A stretch of DNA of 64,000 nt from Mesomycoplasma ovipneumoniae ATCC 29419. Lineage in GTDB: Bacteria > Bacillota_I > Bacilli_A > Mycoplasmatales > Metamycoplasmataceae. The stretch is taken from the NCBI RefSeq assembly GCF_028885435.1, contig NZ_CP118522.1:372001-436000 (forward strand). The letters run 5' to 3'. The first letter of the stretch is position 1, and every line of letters starts with the position of its first letter. Of the stretch, positions 10,901-23,934 are shown piece by piece. The position numbers were made by a program, and so were the translations under genes. The notes below the pieces were generated by a model. That model ran no database searches, was not told where the DNA came from, and saw only the letters and a program-made list of their open reading frames with translations.

Positions 10901-13900
10901 TAAGACCACCAGCATTTAAAATGTATTTATCATCTAATTGATCAATTAATTTTTCAATATCACTAGCATTGTCAGGAATTTGTCCTTGGTAGATTTCTTT
11001 TTGATTTTGTTCTAAATAGGTATTATTGACTTTGATAACATATGCACGATTATCATCAATGTTAATTGAGTTGCTTGCAAGGCGGGTTACAATGATTTTT
11101 TCGAAGAATTTCTCGTAGAATTTGTAAATATTAATACCGAAAAATTCAGGATTATCTTTTGATTTTTCCAAGATTGAAGCAGAAATATCTTTTAATTTAT
11201 AATAATCAAGTGAAACACTGCTTGCCAAATTGCTATAAATAAAAGGTGGAAGTTCTTCACTATTTTTTATTTGTGATGATAAGAGCTCAATTAGTTGTGA
11301 CTGCTCTGTTGAAGGATCAGCTTGAATTTGTCTTACAGATGGAATTCGTGATTGTAAAATAAAGGCAAGATTAAAATTGTTTGATTCAGTTTCGGTTAAG
11401 GCATCAGGATTTGTTGAGAATCATAAAGGAATTTGTGGAAGTTGCGCTGAGAAAAATTGCCCAAGTCCAAGAGAGTCTAAATTTAGTCCAACAAGCAAAG
11501 GATTTAAATTAGCATATTGAGCAACAAGTGTTGATAAAAAGCGTTTTTTGAAAGGTGAATCAGAAAATTTATTTTGTAGCAAATAATTATCCATTATATA
11601 TTTAACAGATTTATTAAAGTTAGCATCAAAAGGATAATTTTGTGAATAATAAGCCAAATATCCTAAATTTTCAACTAATTCAGTTTGATTTTCAATTAGT
11701 CAATTTTTAATAGTTTTTTTATTACCATGCTGGTCAGTATATTGTTTGTCAAAAACTGGATCATTTAAAAGATTTCTAAAGGTACTGTCGTTTTTTAAAT
11801 GCAAACTTGTTAGATAAGGCTGTAAAATTGACCTTGAAGCAGCAGGAAGTCCGGCAAAAAGTCCTTCTTGGTTCTGGAGATTTTTAATTCCACCAAAAAG
11901 TGTTGTTTCATTTAAAATTCCATTTGTTGAAGAAGAACTGGCAAAAGCATATAATTTATTAAATGCTTGCTGGAGTTCTAAGTTTGGAAGGTTGTTTTCG
12001 GCAACAAAACGAATTCAAAAACGATAATTACGAATTGCAAGTGGAATAATTGAGCTAGGATCATTAATAATTGAGCTTTGTAATTTATCAATTTGATCGG
12101 CTGAGGCTGAAATATAAATTGGCTTTAGTTTTAGCGGATTTCCGCCAGAATTGCCATCTTCAACTGGAGCAGGAATTTTGATTGAATTTGTTAAAAAGTA
12201 AAGAATGTCACCAATAGATTCAGAACTTGCAAAAATATTTGTATCTTCAAGACTTGGCGGTTTAATATTTGTGATAATATTACCGGTTTTTGTATAGTTT
12301 TTAAAATTAAAGATTTCAAAAATATCTTTGATTTCCTGGAGTCTGCTTTTAATATCTTCAATATTATCAAGATTTGCAATTCTTAAATATCTATTTAGGA
12401 AAATTCGTTCATTTAATGTTAGATTTGTAATTTTTATTTCAGGATTCTCAGTGAGTTTTGTCAGAATAGAACTTGCAAGAACATCAATTTGCTTACTTTT
12501 TTGCAAATTATCAGTATTTACAGCTGAATTTCAGTTAGCACTAATAAATTGTAAGTCATAAATGTCAATTTTTTCTTCATCAACTCCAGGAAGGAAATAA
12601 CGAAGACCAACTTCTCCACTTCCTGAATCTTGCCCTTTTGATGAGGCATTAATTATTTTAATTAATGAATTTATTGTGTTTTGTCTTGTTTTTTCATCTT
12701 TAAGGAAAGTTCCAACAAGGGAAATTAAATAATCATTAGCAAATAATTCGCTTCGCTTGAAAAACTCTTGGTTTTCTTGTGCTTTTTTCAAATTTTCTGG
12801 CAGATTTACATATTTATCATAACCATCTGAAAAAGAGGTTTTTGTCAAATAATCAAGATTTTTTGCAAAAGTTGCAATGTCAAAATTAGTAATTAATTCA
12901 ATTAGACCTTCGTTAATGTTTGAATAAGGATTAGCACTTCCTTTTCCGTTCAGTTTTCCAAGAATTTTGATAATTTGAGCTTGTTTATCTTTTGCAAATT
13001 TTTCAACAATTGGTTTTGTTAAAAATCCAAAAAAGCCTTTGGTTTTTTCATCAACAACAGTTGAAAACATTGCATTAAAATCAATTTCATTAACAATATC
13101 AATTAGTCCTGATTTTATTCTTTGTTGGTCAATTGACTTCAAAAATTCTTTGACAAAATCGGAAGTTGAAAAAAGACTAATTAAATTTGACTTGTTTTTA
13201 TTAGCTTCTTCGAATCAATTATTTAAATTAGTAAGTAGTTTTTCAAAGTCAATTGAATAAATGACTGTTTTAAGTCCATTTAATAAATTAATTGGATTTT
13301 TAATTGCCTTAGCTAGCGCCTCAACTCCACCAAGTCGTTGAATTTGATCAAAAATATCAACACCAAAAGTAGATAAAACTGAGTTTAGTGAAAAAATTTG
13401 TCTAAGAAGATAAAGACTTCGATCTGAATTAGAAACAGCTGACTCTTGGGTTTTAGCAATTATTTGGTCAACAAAATTAGCTAGAACATCATTAATAATT
13501 GTTGGACGGTTATTTTTAACTAAATTATGCCCGGCCTTTACGAGTAATTCAGAAAGTAAATTATAATTTTTAGTTCGAAAAGAAAGAATATCAACTAATT
13601 TAATTTCATCAGCAGCATTAGCAAGAGCGGCAAAAATTGCATCTACATCCGGTTTTAAGAAAAAGCCATTATCGACTAAAACAGAATTATTTAAGGCATC
13701 AGCAGCTTGTAAAAATAATGAGCGCGCTGATTTTTGTGTGTCAATTTCATTTTGAACATTAGTTGAAAAGTAATAGTAAATTAACGGAATTGTTGCTGTA
13801 TTTGAAAAATTATCTACCCGTCTAAATCAACCATTTGGCGAAATTTTGGCATCAATTTCAAAGTTTTTACTTGCCAAGAAATTTGCCAGTAAGGCTTGTG

Positions 13901-15914
13901 TTCTCTGCTCACGACTTCCAGGAACTGAAGAGTCAGTTTTTATAATATTTTCAGGAAGCAGGGTTCATTTAGTCTCACCGAGGTTTTTAAAAACATAGCC
14001 AAATTGGTAATTTGGCAGCAAAATTATTCCGTGAAAACCGAGGTTTGCAAAATTGCTTGTAGTAGGAATTGGACTGTCGTCTTGAACTTTTTTAAGTAAG
14101 ACAATTTTTGTATTTAAAATGTTTTGGTAAAGCAATTTTTGATCATCTTGAAATTCAACATTACCAAAAGTTACTTTTAAATCAATTAAGTTTGGATCAA
14201 TTCCGTAACTCTCATGAGCTGCGGCAATTATTTTAGCTTGAAAAATTGGCGGAATTTTTGTATTTGAGTCATCTAAAATTTTTCCAACTTGTGGAAATAG
14301 TTTAGTTTCTCTTTTTGATTTATAATCTTGAATTTCGTTAAATAGCCTTCCAAGTTGTTGCTGTTGTTCTAAATTTTGATTATCAAAACTGATTTTATTA
14401 AAAACTTCAGGACTAATTCCGGAATTAATAAAATGAATAACTTGGTTTGTTGTTGAATCTTGACCTTTTTGTTGAACGTCAATTGTAAAAGTTTGTCTTG
14501 TTCCAATTGAGTCAACTACTTTTACATCTCTTCCATTAACTTTTTGTGAGTAGTCTTGCAAATAATTATAAAAATAAACATTTGCATATTCTTGAACATT
14601 TTGTGAAAGTTTTAAAAAGGTTGCGTTTTTAATATTTGAATTTGATAAGTTATTTAATTCTTCATTTGTAACAAGTGCTAAATTGTTACTATTTAGTTGT
14701 TCAATTTGGGCAATTGTACTTACAAAAGATGGATCATCCTTTTTTTGGAAATTAACGGTTAAATCTGCGATTGAAAGATCAGCAGAGACAACAGTTTCAT
14801 GATTGCCATCAGTAGTTATTATCCGTTTTTCCCAGTAGTTAATATTTTGTAATTCTTCAAATTGTTTAGGGTTATTATTTTTTAAATAAAGCAAATATTC
14901 TTTAATAAAACCAGTGAAATTTTGACTGTTTGCATCAATTTCTTTAAGTTTATATTTGTGATTGATATACTCAACTTTAGATCTTAGATCACGAACTCAG
15001 TTTGGCAATAATTGGTAGTTTTGACCTGGATCTAAAATTCTAAACTCATTAGAGCTTCAGTTTATATCCTTTGTTAATTTAAAAGTTTTATTTTGAAATC
15101 TCGCAGTAATAGAATCGCCATTTTGAGTAAAATTAACAAACGAACTGTTAGTATTTTGAATCTCAAAATCACCATCAACTTTTTGTTTAATGTTTAAAAG
15201 TTCATGCAAATCCTGGCCTTTTAATTCAAAGCCAATTCCTTGTCTTTGTCAACTTGAGCCTAAAATTGGATCAAAAGTAGCTTGTTTTGTAACACCATTA
15301 ATGACAAGTGAGTTAGCAAAATTGATAATAATTTTATCTCCTTGTTTGAAATAAACAAGAATGTCACTAGCTTTATAATTTGTTCTGTCTAAGGTTATTG
15401 TATCACCAGTTGTCAGAGAATATGATTTTACTTTTTTTTGAAAATTTTTACCATCACTAGTTGTATAGACTGGCAAAAATGCTTGTTTTGACAATGAAAA
15501 TGTGTTGTCATCATTTAATTTTGCATTAAAGTAAAATTCGCGACTAAATTCGCTTGAGAGAACATATTCATCCTGACTTAAACTAGGTGAAATTGAACCT
15601 AAACTAATAAAATTATCTTTTATTATTAGTTGTTTTTTACTTTTTTCGGACTCGAGCGGTAGATAAACGTCTGGTTTGAGTTCATCATATCCTTCGTTTT
15701 GGGCGTTTCCAAAATAATTAAATTCAGTATTAATCGTTGCATCATGAAGACCAGAAAAATTTTTATACTCATCTAACCGGTCTTCATAGGCACGATTTGT
15801 CGTGAATAAAGTTGTAAAAATTACGGCGGTAAAGAAAACTAAAGTTATTAGCCCAACAAAAATAACTTTAGTTTTTAAAAACATTGCAAATATGTGTTTA
15901 AAAATCTTTTTCAT
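7992..15914 (-). CDS. very large FtsX/MacB-type ABC transporter permease
   Basis: One 2,640-residue frame with many TGA-Trp codons. Residues 17-40 form a first membrane helix (KVIFVGLITLVFFTAVIFTT), followed by about 1,700 residues that look extracytoplasmic. From about residue 1,785 come several helices typical of an FtsX domain (LFLSILVLFAVAFIIKRY), then a further helix near 1,965 opening a second large loop. A final FtsX-like block covers about residues 2,500-2,635 (INIVVIIFLAVSLIILIIIA). Known: FtsX/MacB permeases move lipoproteins or peptides, or transmit force, with an ABC ATPase. No ATPase gene adjoins this one. The start follows an AAGGTAGG site, and the gene has its own terminator. 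It probably shares a separately encoded ATPase. Substrate unknown. Confidence 0.75.
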
Positions 15915-16260
15915 AGGCTACCTACCTTAAAACTTAAAATTATAGTTTAAAAAATAAAAAATAAAAACAAAAAAATAAATTAAAATTTAAAAATCAACTC
16001 GACAAATTGACCGTATATATAAATAATAAATAATATATATAGCTAAAATCTCGATCTAAATTTTTAAGATCCTAGCTCGAATTAGCTCTAAAAAAAACTT
16101 TTTTAAATTGTCAAATTTTTAAAAAAGATTTTTTTATTTAAAAATGTAGTATAATTTAATTTTTATTTTATTTTTCTAGTTTGCTCCTTATCTAATTGGA
16201 CCAATCTAATCCATTTGTATTAAAAAAATCTGGAATAACAAAAAGAAGCGGGGTAAAATA
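15915..16260. promoter_or_regulatory. divergent intergenic region; promoter for the SGNH gene
   Basis: 346 very AT-rich bases between divergent giant genes. A TAGTATAAT box at 16148-16156 suits the plus-strand gene. Its -35 region (T-rich, near 16128) is poor. The leader is about 100 bases, with AAGAAGCGGGG before the ATG as a ribosome site. I found no small gene. A promoter for the permease must lie around 15960-16060 but no clear box stands out. Confidence 0.5.
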
Positions 16261-19200
16261 ATGAAAAAAAATATCTCCAAACCTGATTTTTCTAAAGCAT
16301 TCAAAATATTTTTAAGTTTTGGTACTTTATCTCTGGCCGTCTCTGGAATTACTTTAATTGGTATAAAAAATCGCGATAAAACCGAGCATTTTAATGTACC
16401 AATAACCCATTCAGCCCAGGAAACTGAAAAACTTTTAGACCAAATTAACTATTTATCAATAGGTGATTCAATTTCTGCTGGTTTTAATTGAGATTATTCT
16501 ATTGATCTCCGCGGAAAAATTGATGGAAATAACAAAATTAACGGACTCTCATATCCAGCTTTTTTTGCTAGTTTTATTCAAAAAATAAAACCAAATGCAC
16601 TTAAATCCTTTGATAATTTGGCCCTTTCTTGGACAACAATTAGCGATTGACTTTACTTGCTTAATCCTGAAAATCAAGCGTATAAACATTCTGATAAGAC
16701 TCATTTTAATTTCAATTATCATTTAGACCAAAAATTAGACTCACCATATGGACAGCAAATTCGTGACGTTTTTGGCGATTTTAATTCAAATAATTACCCA
16801 AAACTACGTCAAAAAATTCAAAATTCTAATTTGCTAACTCTTTCATTAGGTGCAAATGATTTAATGGAAGCTATTGATTTTCGCACAATCGCTAAGCCGA
16901 TGCAAAAACTTGCTACAAAAGCTGAGGCAAATTTTGAATTTGCACAAAACATTGAAATTGCAAATCAAAGAATTTACAGAAATTTACAATTACTAATTCA
17001 AAGTTTACGAAGAATCAATCCTAATTTACAAATAGTTTTAGTTGGCTATAATTCTTTGTCTTCAAAAATTATTAAATTCTTTGAGAAAATGCTCACAAAC
17101 GAAATTGGCGTTCCAGAAAACTATGCTGATTCAGTAATAAAACGTTTGAATTCAACAATAAAAAAAGCCGCAAAAAACCAAAAAGTAAATTATGTTGATT
17201 TATACAATGAATCAATTTGGCAAGAAAAAAGTTCTGAATTTAGCACAAATGACTTAGATATTCACCCATCAACTAAGGGTTATAAAAAAATGGCGCAAGA
17301 TCTACTGTTCAAATTAGCTTTTGAACAAGACCTTGAGTTCAAAAAAGATGCAAATACTAAATTAAACTGAGGCGAAAATTATGTCCAAAAAGATAATAAT
17401 TATTACCGCCGAATTCTAAATTTAGGTAACAATTCAGAAATTTTGAAGGCTTTAACAGTTGACAATTCCCCTGAAAAATTTATTTCAGAAAACTCTGAAA
17501 TTGAACAATTGACCACTCAAAATGTTAAAAAAGCAACTCAATCACCGATAGAAAATTTTCTAAACGTAATACTAAACAATAATTTTGGCGCATTTTTAAA
17601 CCGTTTTGTCCAGTTAGCTGTTCAAAATAATTCAAGCGTGCAAAAAATTTTGACTGATTTTTGACAGGAAAACCAAAATTCAGGCGCTTCTTTTTCCGAA
17701 ATTTTGCAAAAAATTTACTCAAGTGGCTTTTTTAGTAAAATTATTAACCGTTTTCAGACTTATGTTCAAGATGTAACTAATAAAAAAGACTGAGAAAAAG
17801 CAACAATTTCTGACCTTGTTAATTATATTTTTGCTGATTTTGACGAAAAGCAAATAATTGATGTTTTAAATACTGTTGTAACTTCTGAATTTGCAGATAA
17901 AAATCCTGAAAAAATTAAAGAATTAATTTTTTCATCCATTTTTGGCCAAACAATAATCCAAGATTTGCTAATAAATAACATTATCAAAATCGACCTTAAA
18001 AATAAAGAAGACTTAAAAGTTGTCTTTACTTTTGACTCAATAAGAAAATTATTTTCTAAAATAATTACTGACTACCATCTTCGCTCAAGTGAATATAAGA
18101 ATTCACAGAATTTTCACGAAATAATTCGAACTTATTTAGAAAATCCTGATAATGACAATGATAATGTCATTTTTATTCGAAATTTTATCTCTGAAACACT
18201 AAAACATCATGAATCTGTTAAATTATTAGTATCGATTATTAACGATAATTTTGAGTTCAATTTGAACGAGGAAGATCAAAATGCGCTAGTTAATCTTTTA
18301 GTTTCAATTGCCGATGTTGTTGTTCGCACTAATGTTTGGGCTAAACTAAATGATCAAGCAGCCAAAAATTTCTTAAATGTTATTAAAAAAATCAATACTA
18401 CTGATATCTCTGAAAATATTGCTTCAATTTTTTCAGAGCAAATTTATACAAATTACTCATCTTTTTTTAAAGATTCCAAAAATTTACTTGATTTATTTCA
18501 CGAACTTTTAAGTTTTGATTTGAGCCAAAACCAAATTGACTCACTAAAAAAATTACTTAATAAATTCTACCCAGTTTTAACAAAATTTGACTTAACTAAT
18601 TTTATTGATGAGTCAACCCCAAATTTTGCTAGTTTTTCATTCTTTTTTGACTCAGCTAAAGATTTTTTGGCTTCAAATTCATTTAAACCACTGGCAGACA
18701 TTGTAAATCAAGCCATCGATGATTTTTTAGTAAATAAAAACAAATACCAACAAATTGACAACTTAAATCGTTTTGGCTTTCAGTTTTTAGCCAATAATTT
18801 GCCAAAACTTGAGGAAAATGTTTATGAATTTATCGCCGCAAATGTTGAAAAAGAGGAATTTTTAACTAATCTTACTAGTTTAATTTCAAATTCACTAAGC
18901 TCATCAGGCTTAACTGAAAAATCAATTTCAACTTTTACATCAATAATTGAGCTAATTTTTCAAGATTTTCGCGTTAAATATCTAGCTTGAAAAGAAGACA
19001 GAGATGCTCCAACTGATAATTTAATTTTTGGATTTGTAAAAGCTGCCCTACAAAACTTTGAAACTTTTTATAAAGAAAATTCTGACGAGCATAATTCAGC
19101 AAAATTACTTTTAGAAGAAGCTAAAAAACAACAAGATGAACTAGAAATTGAAAAATATTCGCAAGAAATTGCCCTAACAGATCAAAAACTATCCTTCCAA

Positions 19201-22200
19201 AATTTTTCATCATACTTTTTAAATAATTTTTTCACTCAAGATACAATTTATAGTCTCTTAAAAAATCTTGCAAGTCTTGATTTTAAAACTAAAATTTCAA
19301 ATGAAGACTTGGTTTTATTTTTCAAAAATCTTTTTGGACAGTCTTTTTTACAGAACCAACTTCTTGGTAAATTAAGTCAAAATAGTTTTTTTAGCAACCC
19401 TAAAATCCAAGAATCACTTTTAAAAATTTTAACAAACTTTTTTGAATCAAAACAAGTTGAACAATTACTTTCAAAACTTATTGAGTATTTTTTTGACAAA
19501 AAACAATTTGAATCACATCCAAATTTTAATTCACTAGTTGAAAATTTTCTCAAACAAAACACTCAACTAATTGAGCAAGTTTTTACCCTTTTCTTAGGAG
19601 ATTCTTCAACTTGAGATTCAATTTCTGAATTTTTAGAGATAATTTTGGCTGAATATAAATTAGATTTGTCTGAAGATTCAGTTAATACAATTTTGGCTTT
19701 AGTTCGTGATATTTTTTCAAAACTAAAAGACTCAACTTTAGATTTTGATCAAGATCCCAAAACTCATTCGCCACTAGTAATAAAAGCACTGATTTCAATT
19801 ATACTTGATGCAATTTCAGGTAATTCTACCCCTAAAAAACCGGTTCTTGAGACTTTATTTGACAGTTTTAGCGTTGATATTGCTAATTTTTATTATTCTC
19901 AAGAGTCAACAAGTACCGATGCCTCAAGCAAACTTTCCCAAGATAGTATTGCGACTTTAATTTCCGAAGTTGTTAGAAGTAAGCCTATTTCTGAACAGAT
20001 TCGGACAGGCCTGGCAAATATTCCAAAAGAATATCTTGACAGTGTTATGCCAATTTTTAATTGATTTTTAGAATCACCGGCACTAAAAGATCTGTTTAAA
20101 TCATATTTTAAAATAGTTGCAAAAACACAAATTAAACAGCCACTGAATAACCTTTCATTAATTAAGACACTATTTGAAAAGCAATATTTTAACAAAATTA
20201 TTGGTGAATTTATTGTTAAACTAGATGAAAAAGACAACAAGTTGAGCGACAATTTTTCAACACTAGTTGGAAAAATGTTTGATACTCAATTTAAAGACAC
20301 TGAATTTCAGCCATTTTTTAAACTAATAAAAGAAATAATAAAAAACAATCTTGAAAACTTTTACAAAGAAGAAGTGGATCCAACAGGACTTATTCCAGAC
20401 GAAGCTTCCACCGTTAATGTAAGTGAGAATTTTTCCCAAGTATTAGTGAGCGCTCAACCTTTTAGCGATACTGACCAAACCCAAGACCAAACCTCTTCAT
20501 CATCTGAATCTTCTCAAGAAACAACCTCACCGCAAATCCAGGCAAATTATTCTAAAGATAATGCCTTATTAACAAAATTTATATCAATTTTGAGCAAAAT
20601 AACAAGCGGTGAGGTTTCTTTTTCAAATCTTAAAACACTTTTAGAGTCCGAAATTGGAAAAGAAGAATTTATTATTGACCTTATAAAACAAGTTGCATCA
20701 GTTTATAATAAAATTTCTGAAGATGAAAGAAACAATCTTTGAAATATCATCGTTAAAATTTTTGATTCATCATTTTTCAAAGACAAAATTAGTTTATTAA
20801 GCATTGGCGATGTGTCTAGCTTTTCACTATTTAGTGGTTTATCAGCAGAAAAAAAGAAAACAATTGAGCCATTACTTAAAAAGTTACTCATAAAATTTTT
20901 ACCTGAGTCAATGAATAAAGTTTTAATTTTTCGTCTTTTAGATTATATGAACAAAAATTCTGCTTTATTCAAAGAAGTAAAAACATTTTCCGGCCTTTTA
21001 GTTAAATTTTTAAGTGATGAAACCAATAGAAACACCACTAATAGTCAGGCAAATTCTCAAAATGAATCAAATTCAGTATTTTTAAAATCATATCTATGAT
21101 CTGTGGTTGACTTTTTAATAAAAGATGCTGATTTTGCTGATCTAGCAGCCGACATAATCGCTGTATATTTAAAATTAAAATTGGATAATAATGAAAATCT
21201 TAAGAAGGTTAAAATAGACAAACCAAGGGAAATAATTACTAAATTTTTCGATGATTTTATAAATTTAGGACTAGAAAATCCGTTACTTTCAGGAATATTA
21301 GATCAAATTGTAGAGTCAATCAAAACTTTAGATCCAAGTCAAGAAGCCACAAGCTTTTTTGGCACTATTTTTAGCAAATTAGATTTAGCAAAATTAATTA
21401 ATCTTGATTTAGTTGTTAAAATTGAACCAAAAATTGGCGGAGATGACTCAACTGGCCAAAGTTCAACCGATCGAAAAAATCTAATTGATGAAACAAAATT
21501 AACAATAAAAACCCCAACTAATCAAAAAATATCAACTAAATCAATTGCTGACTTTTTTGATTTAATATTTTTAGCCTCTCCAAACTGAAATAAGGATAAG
21601 GAAAATGAAGCTTCGCCAATTTTAAAAGAATTAAATCATATAAAATACACAGGAATTTCATTTGAATCAATTTTTAAATCAGGTCAAAAAGACCCTCAAC
21701 TTGAGGCAATTTCAAAATTATTTCATAGAATTTGGTACTCTGAAAGCACCAAATCTAGCAAAATATCAATCTCTAACTTTAAAGACTCATCAAAAGGAAG
21801 ACTCCTTTATAGATTAGTTTTAATTCTTCTTTTTTATACATATGAATCAAGAATTTCTCAGTTTTGAGCACGATCCTCAGCGTTTTACGGTGGTATTTTG
21901 TCTGCCTATACTGCATCTGAAATAATCCGTGCATCTTTACAAAACGGTCAACAAGCAAATACAAACAAAACTAACGATAATGATTATAAAACTTTCATTG
22001 ACAAAATAATAGGTGACCCAGTAAAACCTAAAGCTGGTTGATGGCAAATTTGAACGTCTTATTATTCAGCTTCCGATGTTAAATTAAACGATATGCTAAC
22101 AATGATTTATTATAATTTAGATGGTAATCGATTTTCAAAAGATACCGGTCAACCTAGATTAAGAGACCAAGTTTTGCAGCAAATTCATGATGGAACTTAT

Positions 22201-22230
22201 CCTACTAATTACGAAAAGCCTAAAAGATAG
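16261..22230 (+). CDS. giant secreted or anchored protein with SGNH/GDSL hydrolase domain
   Basis: One 1,989-residue frame. An N-terminal hydrophobic anchor (IFLSFGTLSLAVSGITLIGI) follows a basic start. The SGNH blocks are clear: GDS at 68-70 with Ser70 as nucleophile, GAND at 197-200, and DIHPS at 333-337 giving the Asp/His pair, so the catalytic domain fills about residues 60-360. Known: this fold hydrolyses esters (lipases, acyl esterases). The remaining 1,600 residues are Leu/Asn/Lys/Phe-rich and mostly helical-looking, with no domain I recognise. They resemble the long surface proteins of this group. Such enzymes are usually 200-400 residues, so the tail is exceptional. Inferred role: surface phospholipase or esterase that frees host fatty acids, which mollicutes cannot make. 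Confidence 0.75.
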
Positions 22231-22310
22231 TAAATCAATATAAAATTGAATTAATGTTAATATTTTTTATATTCTTTTTATAATAGAGTTTTACTTGTAT
22301 ATTTAATCAC

Positions 22311-22342
22311 AGAAATCTTCTAGAGGTGTTTAGAAGTTTTTT
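22311..22342 (+). terminator. putative terminator of the SGNH gene
   Basis: Stem AAATCTTCTA pairs imperfectly with TTTAGAAGTTTT, followed by TTTTTTC. It lies about 80 bases after the stop. Moderate quality. Confidence 0.5.
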
Positions 22343-22364
22343 CATTTTTTAATAATAAATATTA

Positions 22365-22560
22365 AAAAATGATCCAAATTTCACTAGTTTTGACCGTACA
22401 AGTTTAAATTATTAACTAAAGTTTTTTTCCTTAGATGGCAAAAAATTTTTATTTCATGTTAAAAATTTTTTTAAAAAAGCAAAAATTTTAGGAAAATTTA
22501 GCCATTTTTCCACTATAATTTATCTTTAATAAGAAAAAATTTTAAATCAAAAGGAAAATT
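22365..22560 (+). promoter_or_regulatory. duplicated promoter/leader of the first MazF-like gene
   Basis: TATAAT at 22514-22519, then the leader TTATCTTTAATAAG and an AAAAGGAAAA ribosome site before the ATG at 22561. The block from TTTCACTAG near 22381 to the start codon matches 27257-27442, in front of the paralogue, through most of its length. Promoter and gene were evidently duplicated together. Confidence 0.65.
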
Positions 22561-23793
22561 ATGGCAAGCAAAGATGGAATAATAAAAAGTATATTAGCAA
22601 AATTCACACCTTATATGCCAAAACATAATATACTTTTCAATGTTTATGGCCAACCAATTAAAGGATATCCCGTTGTTATTTGATATAGTGATAACACGGA
22701 TATGCATTATTTTGTCAAAGCACGAAGAGCTTCTAAAAAAGGAATAATAACGGATAAATTGCCAACAGAAATTCTTATTCCTGCAAGTGCGACAAAGTCT
22801 GATTCTTTATTTTTTAAAGATAGTCTACTTGATTGTTCACAGATTTTTAGAATGCGCGCAAAAGATTTTGAAGTTGCGTATGGAAGAAGTAATTATCCAG
22901 AAATTGACCAACTGCCTTTTAATTATGCAATGCAAATTATTAATCAAGTAGAAAAAAACTTTAAAAATGACCACATCTCATTAATGAATGTAAGTATTAT
23001 AGGATATAATAATAAACAAAAACCTATTATTGAACCAGAATTACTATATGCAAGCAATGCTAGTTTTGACCAAGAAAAAGGATGGGGAGAAAAATTATTA
23101 GAAAACAGAGATTCTGAAACAATTAGAAAAGCCAATGCTTTTGTTGTTAATTATCATCGCAAAGAACACACATCAGTAGAATTAAATCCAGTTAAATCTG
23201 GAATAAATATAACAAAAGAAGAATTAATGGTTGATAGAGTTTATACTCCAATTTATCATTATATATATGATAATGAACTATTAGATAAAGGCGCTAATGT
23301 TGTTGAAATTATCGATTTAGTTAAAAAAGATATTTTTAACACCGAAGAATTTAAAGACTATAAAGTATCAGATGGTGATGTCTGAGGTAGTCTCACTCTT
23401 CCTTGAGGGCGAAGAAGAACAAGCTTAAATATTGTTGATGAATATGATATAAATTCAGACAAATTAACTAAAATTCAACAAAACTATTTTTTCTATAATA
23501 CAGAAGATAAGCAACTTTTAGAATTTAAATCAGCTTATGAAAACCAAAAATTAGCACAATGAATTGATAATAGTTGTTTTTATGATGAGTTTAGAGATTA
23601 TATTGAACAAGGATTTGAAGACTATGATTGGTCAAAGGAAGAGATAGCTACTTGATTTATTAAAGAAAGATTTTGTATTGAAAATATATCAATCATTAAT
23701 GAAGAATTAGAAAACAGAAATCTTTTAGCCCAACAAAAATATCAAGAAGATGAAGAACAACAAACTCAAAAACCTAAAGGAATGAAAATGTAA
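22561..23793 (+). CDS. uncharacterised protein, possible MazF/PemK-like N-terminus (paralogue 1)
   Basis: A 410-residue soluble-looking protein with no signal peptide. Residues 31-100 show the order of motifs seen in the PemK/MazF SH3-like barrel: a strand after a pocket residue (GYPVVIWYSDN), a second strand with TEILIPAS, and LLDCSQIFRMRAKDF, where the family has LxDQIRTVDKxxL. This similarity is by eye and remote. The remaining 300 residues are not recognised. The end is a Gln/Glu/Lys tail (QEDEEQQTQKP) finishing GMKM. A paralogue lies at 27443-28641, on the other side of the restriction-modification genes, with a duplicated promoter. Possible roles: toxin-like ribonuclease, accessory defence factor, or an unrelated conserved mycoplasma protein. 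No antitoxin gene is visible. Confidence 0.5.
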
Positions 23794-23883
23794 TTCTTAA
23801 ATATAAGTACCATTTATTGTGCTTTTTTACTGCTTTAGTCTATACTATAAATAATTAAATATTAATTTTAAGTATGATGATTT

Positions 23884-23934
23884 ATGAATAAAAATAACAA
23901 ACAAATTCTAGAACAGGAGAGAATAGATGACTAA
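23884..23934 (+). CDS. short leader ORF overlapping the nuclease-methylase start
   Basis: ATG at 23884 opens a 16-codon frame (MNKNNKQILEQERIDD) whose stop overlaps the start of the next gene at 23927 by eight bases. The ribosome site of the large gene (AGGAGAG) lies inside it. This arrangement allows translational coupling. It may also be chance. Confidence 0.25.
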   Translation: MNKNNKQILEQERIDD

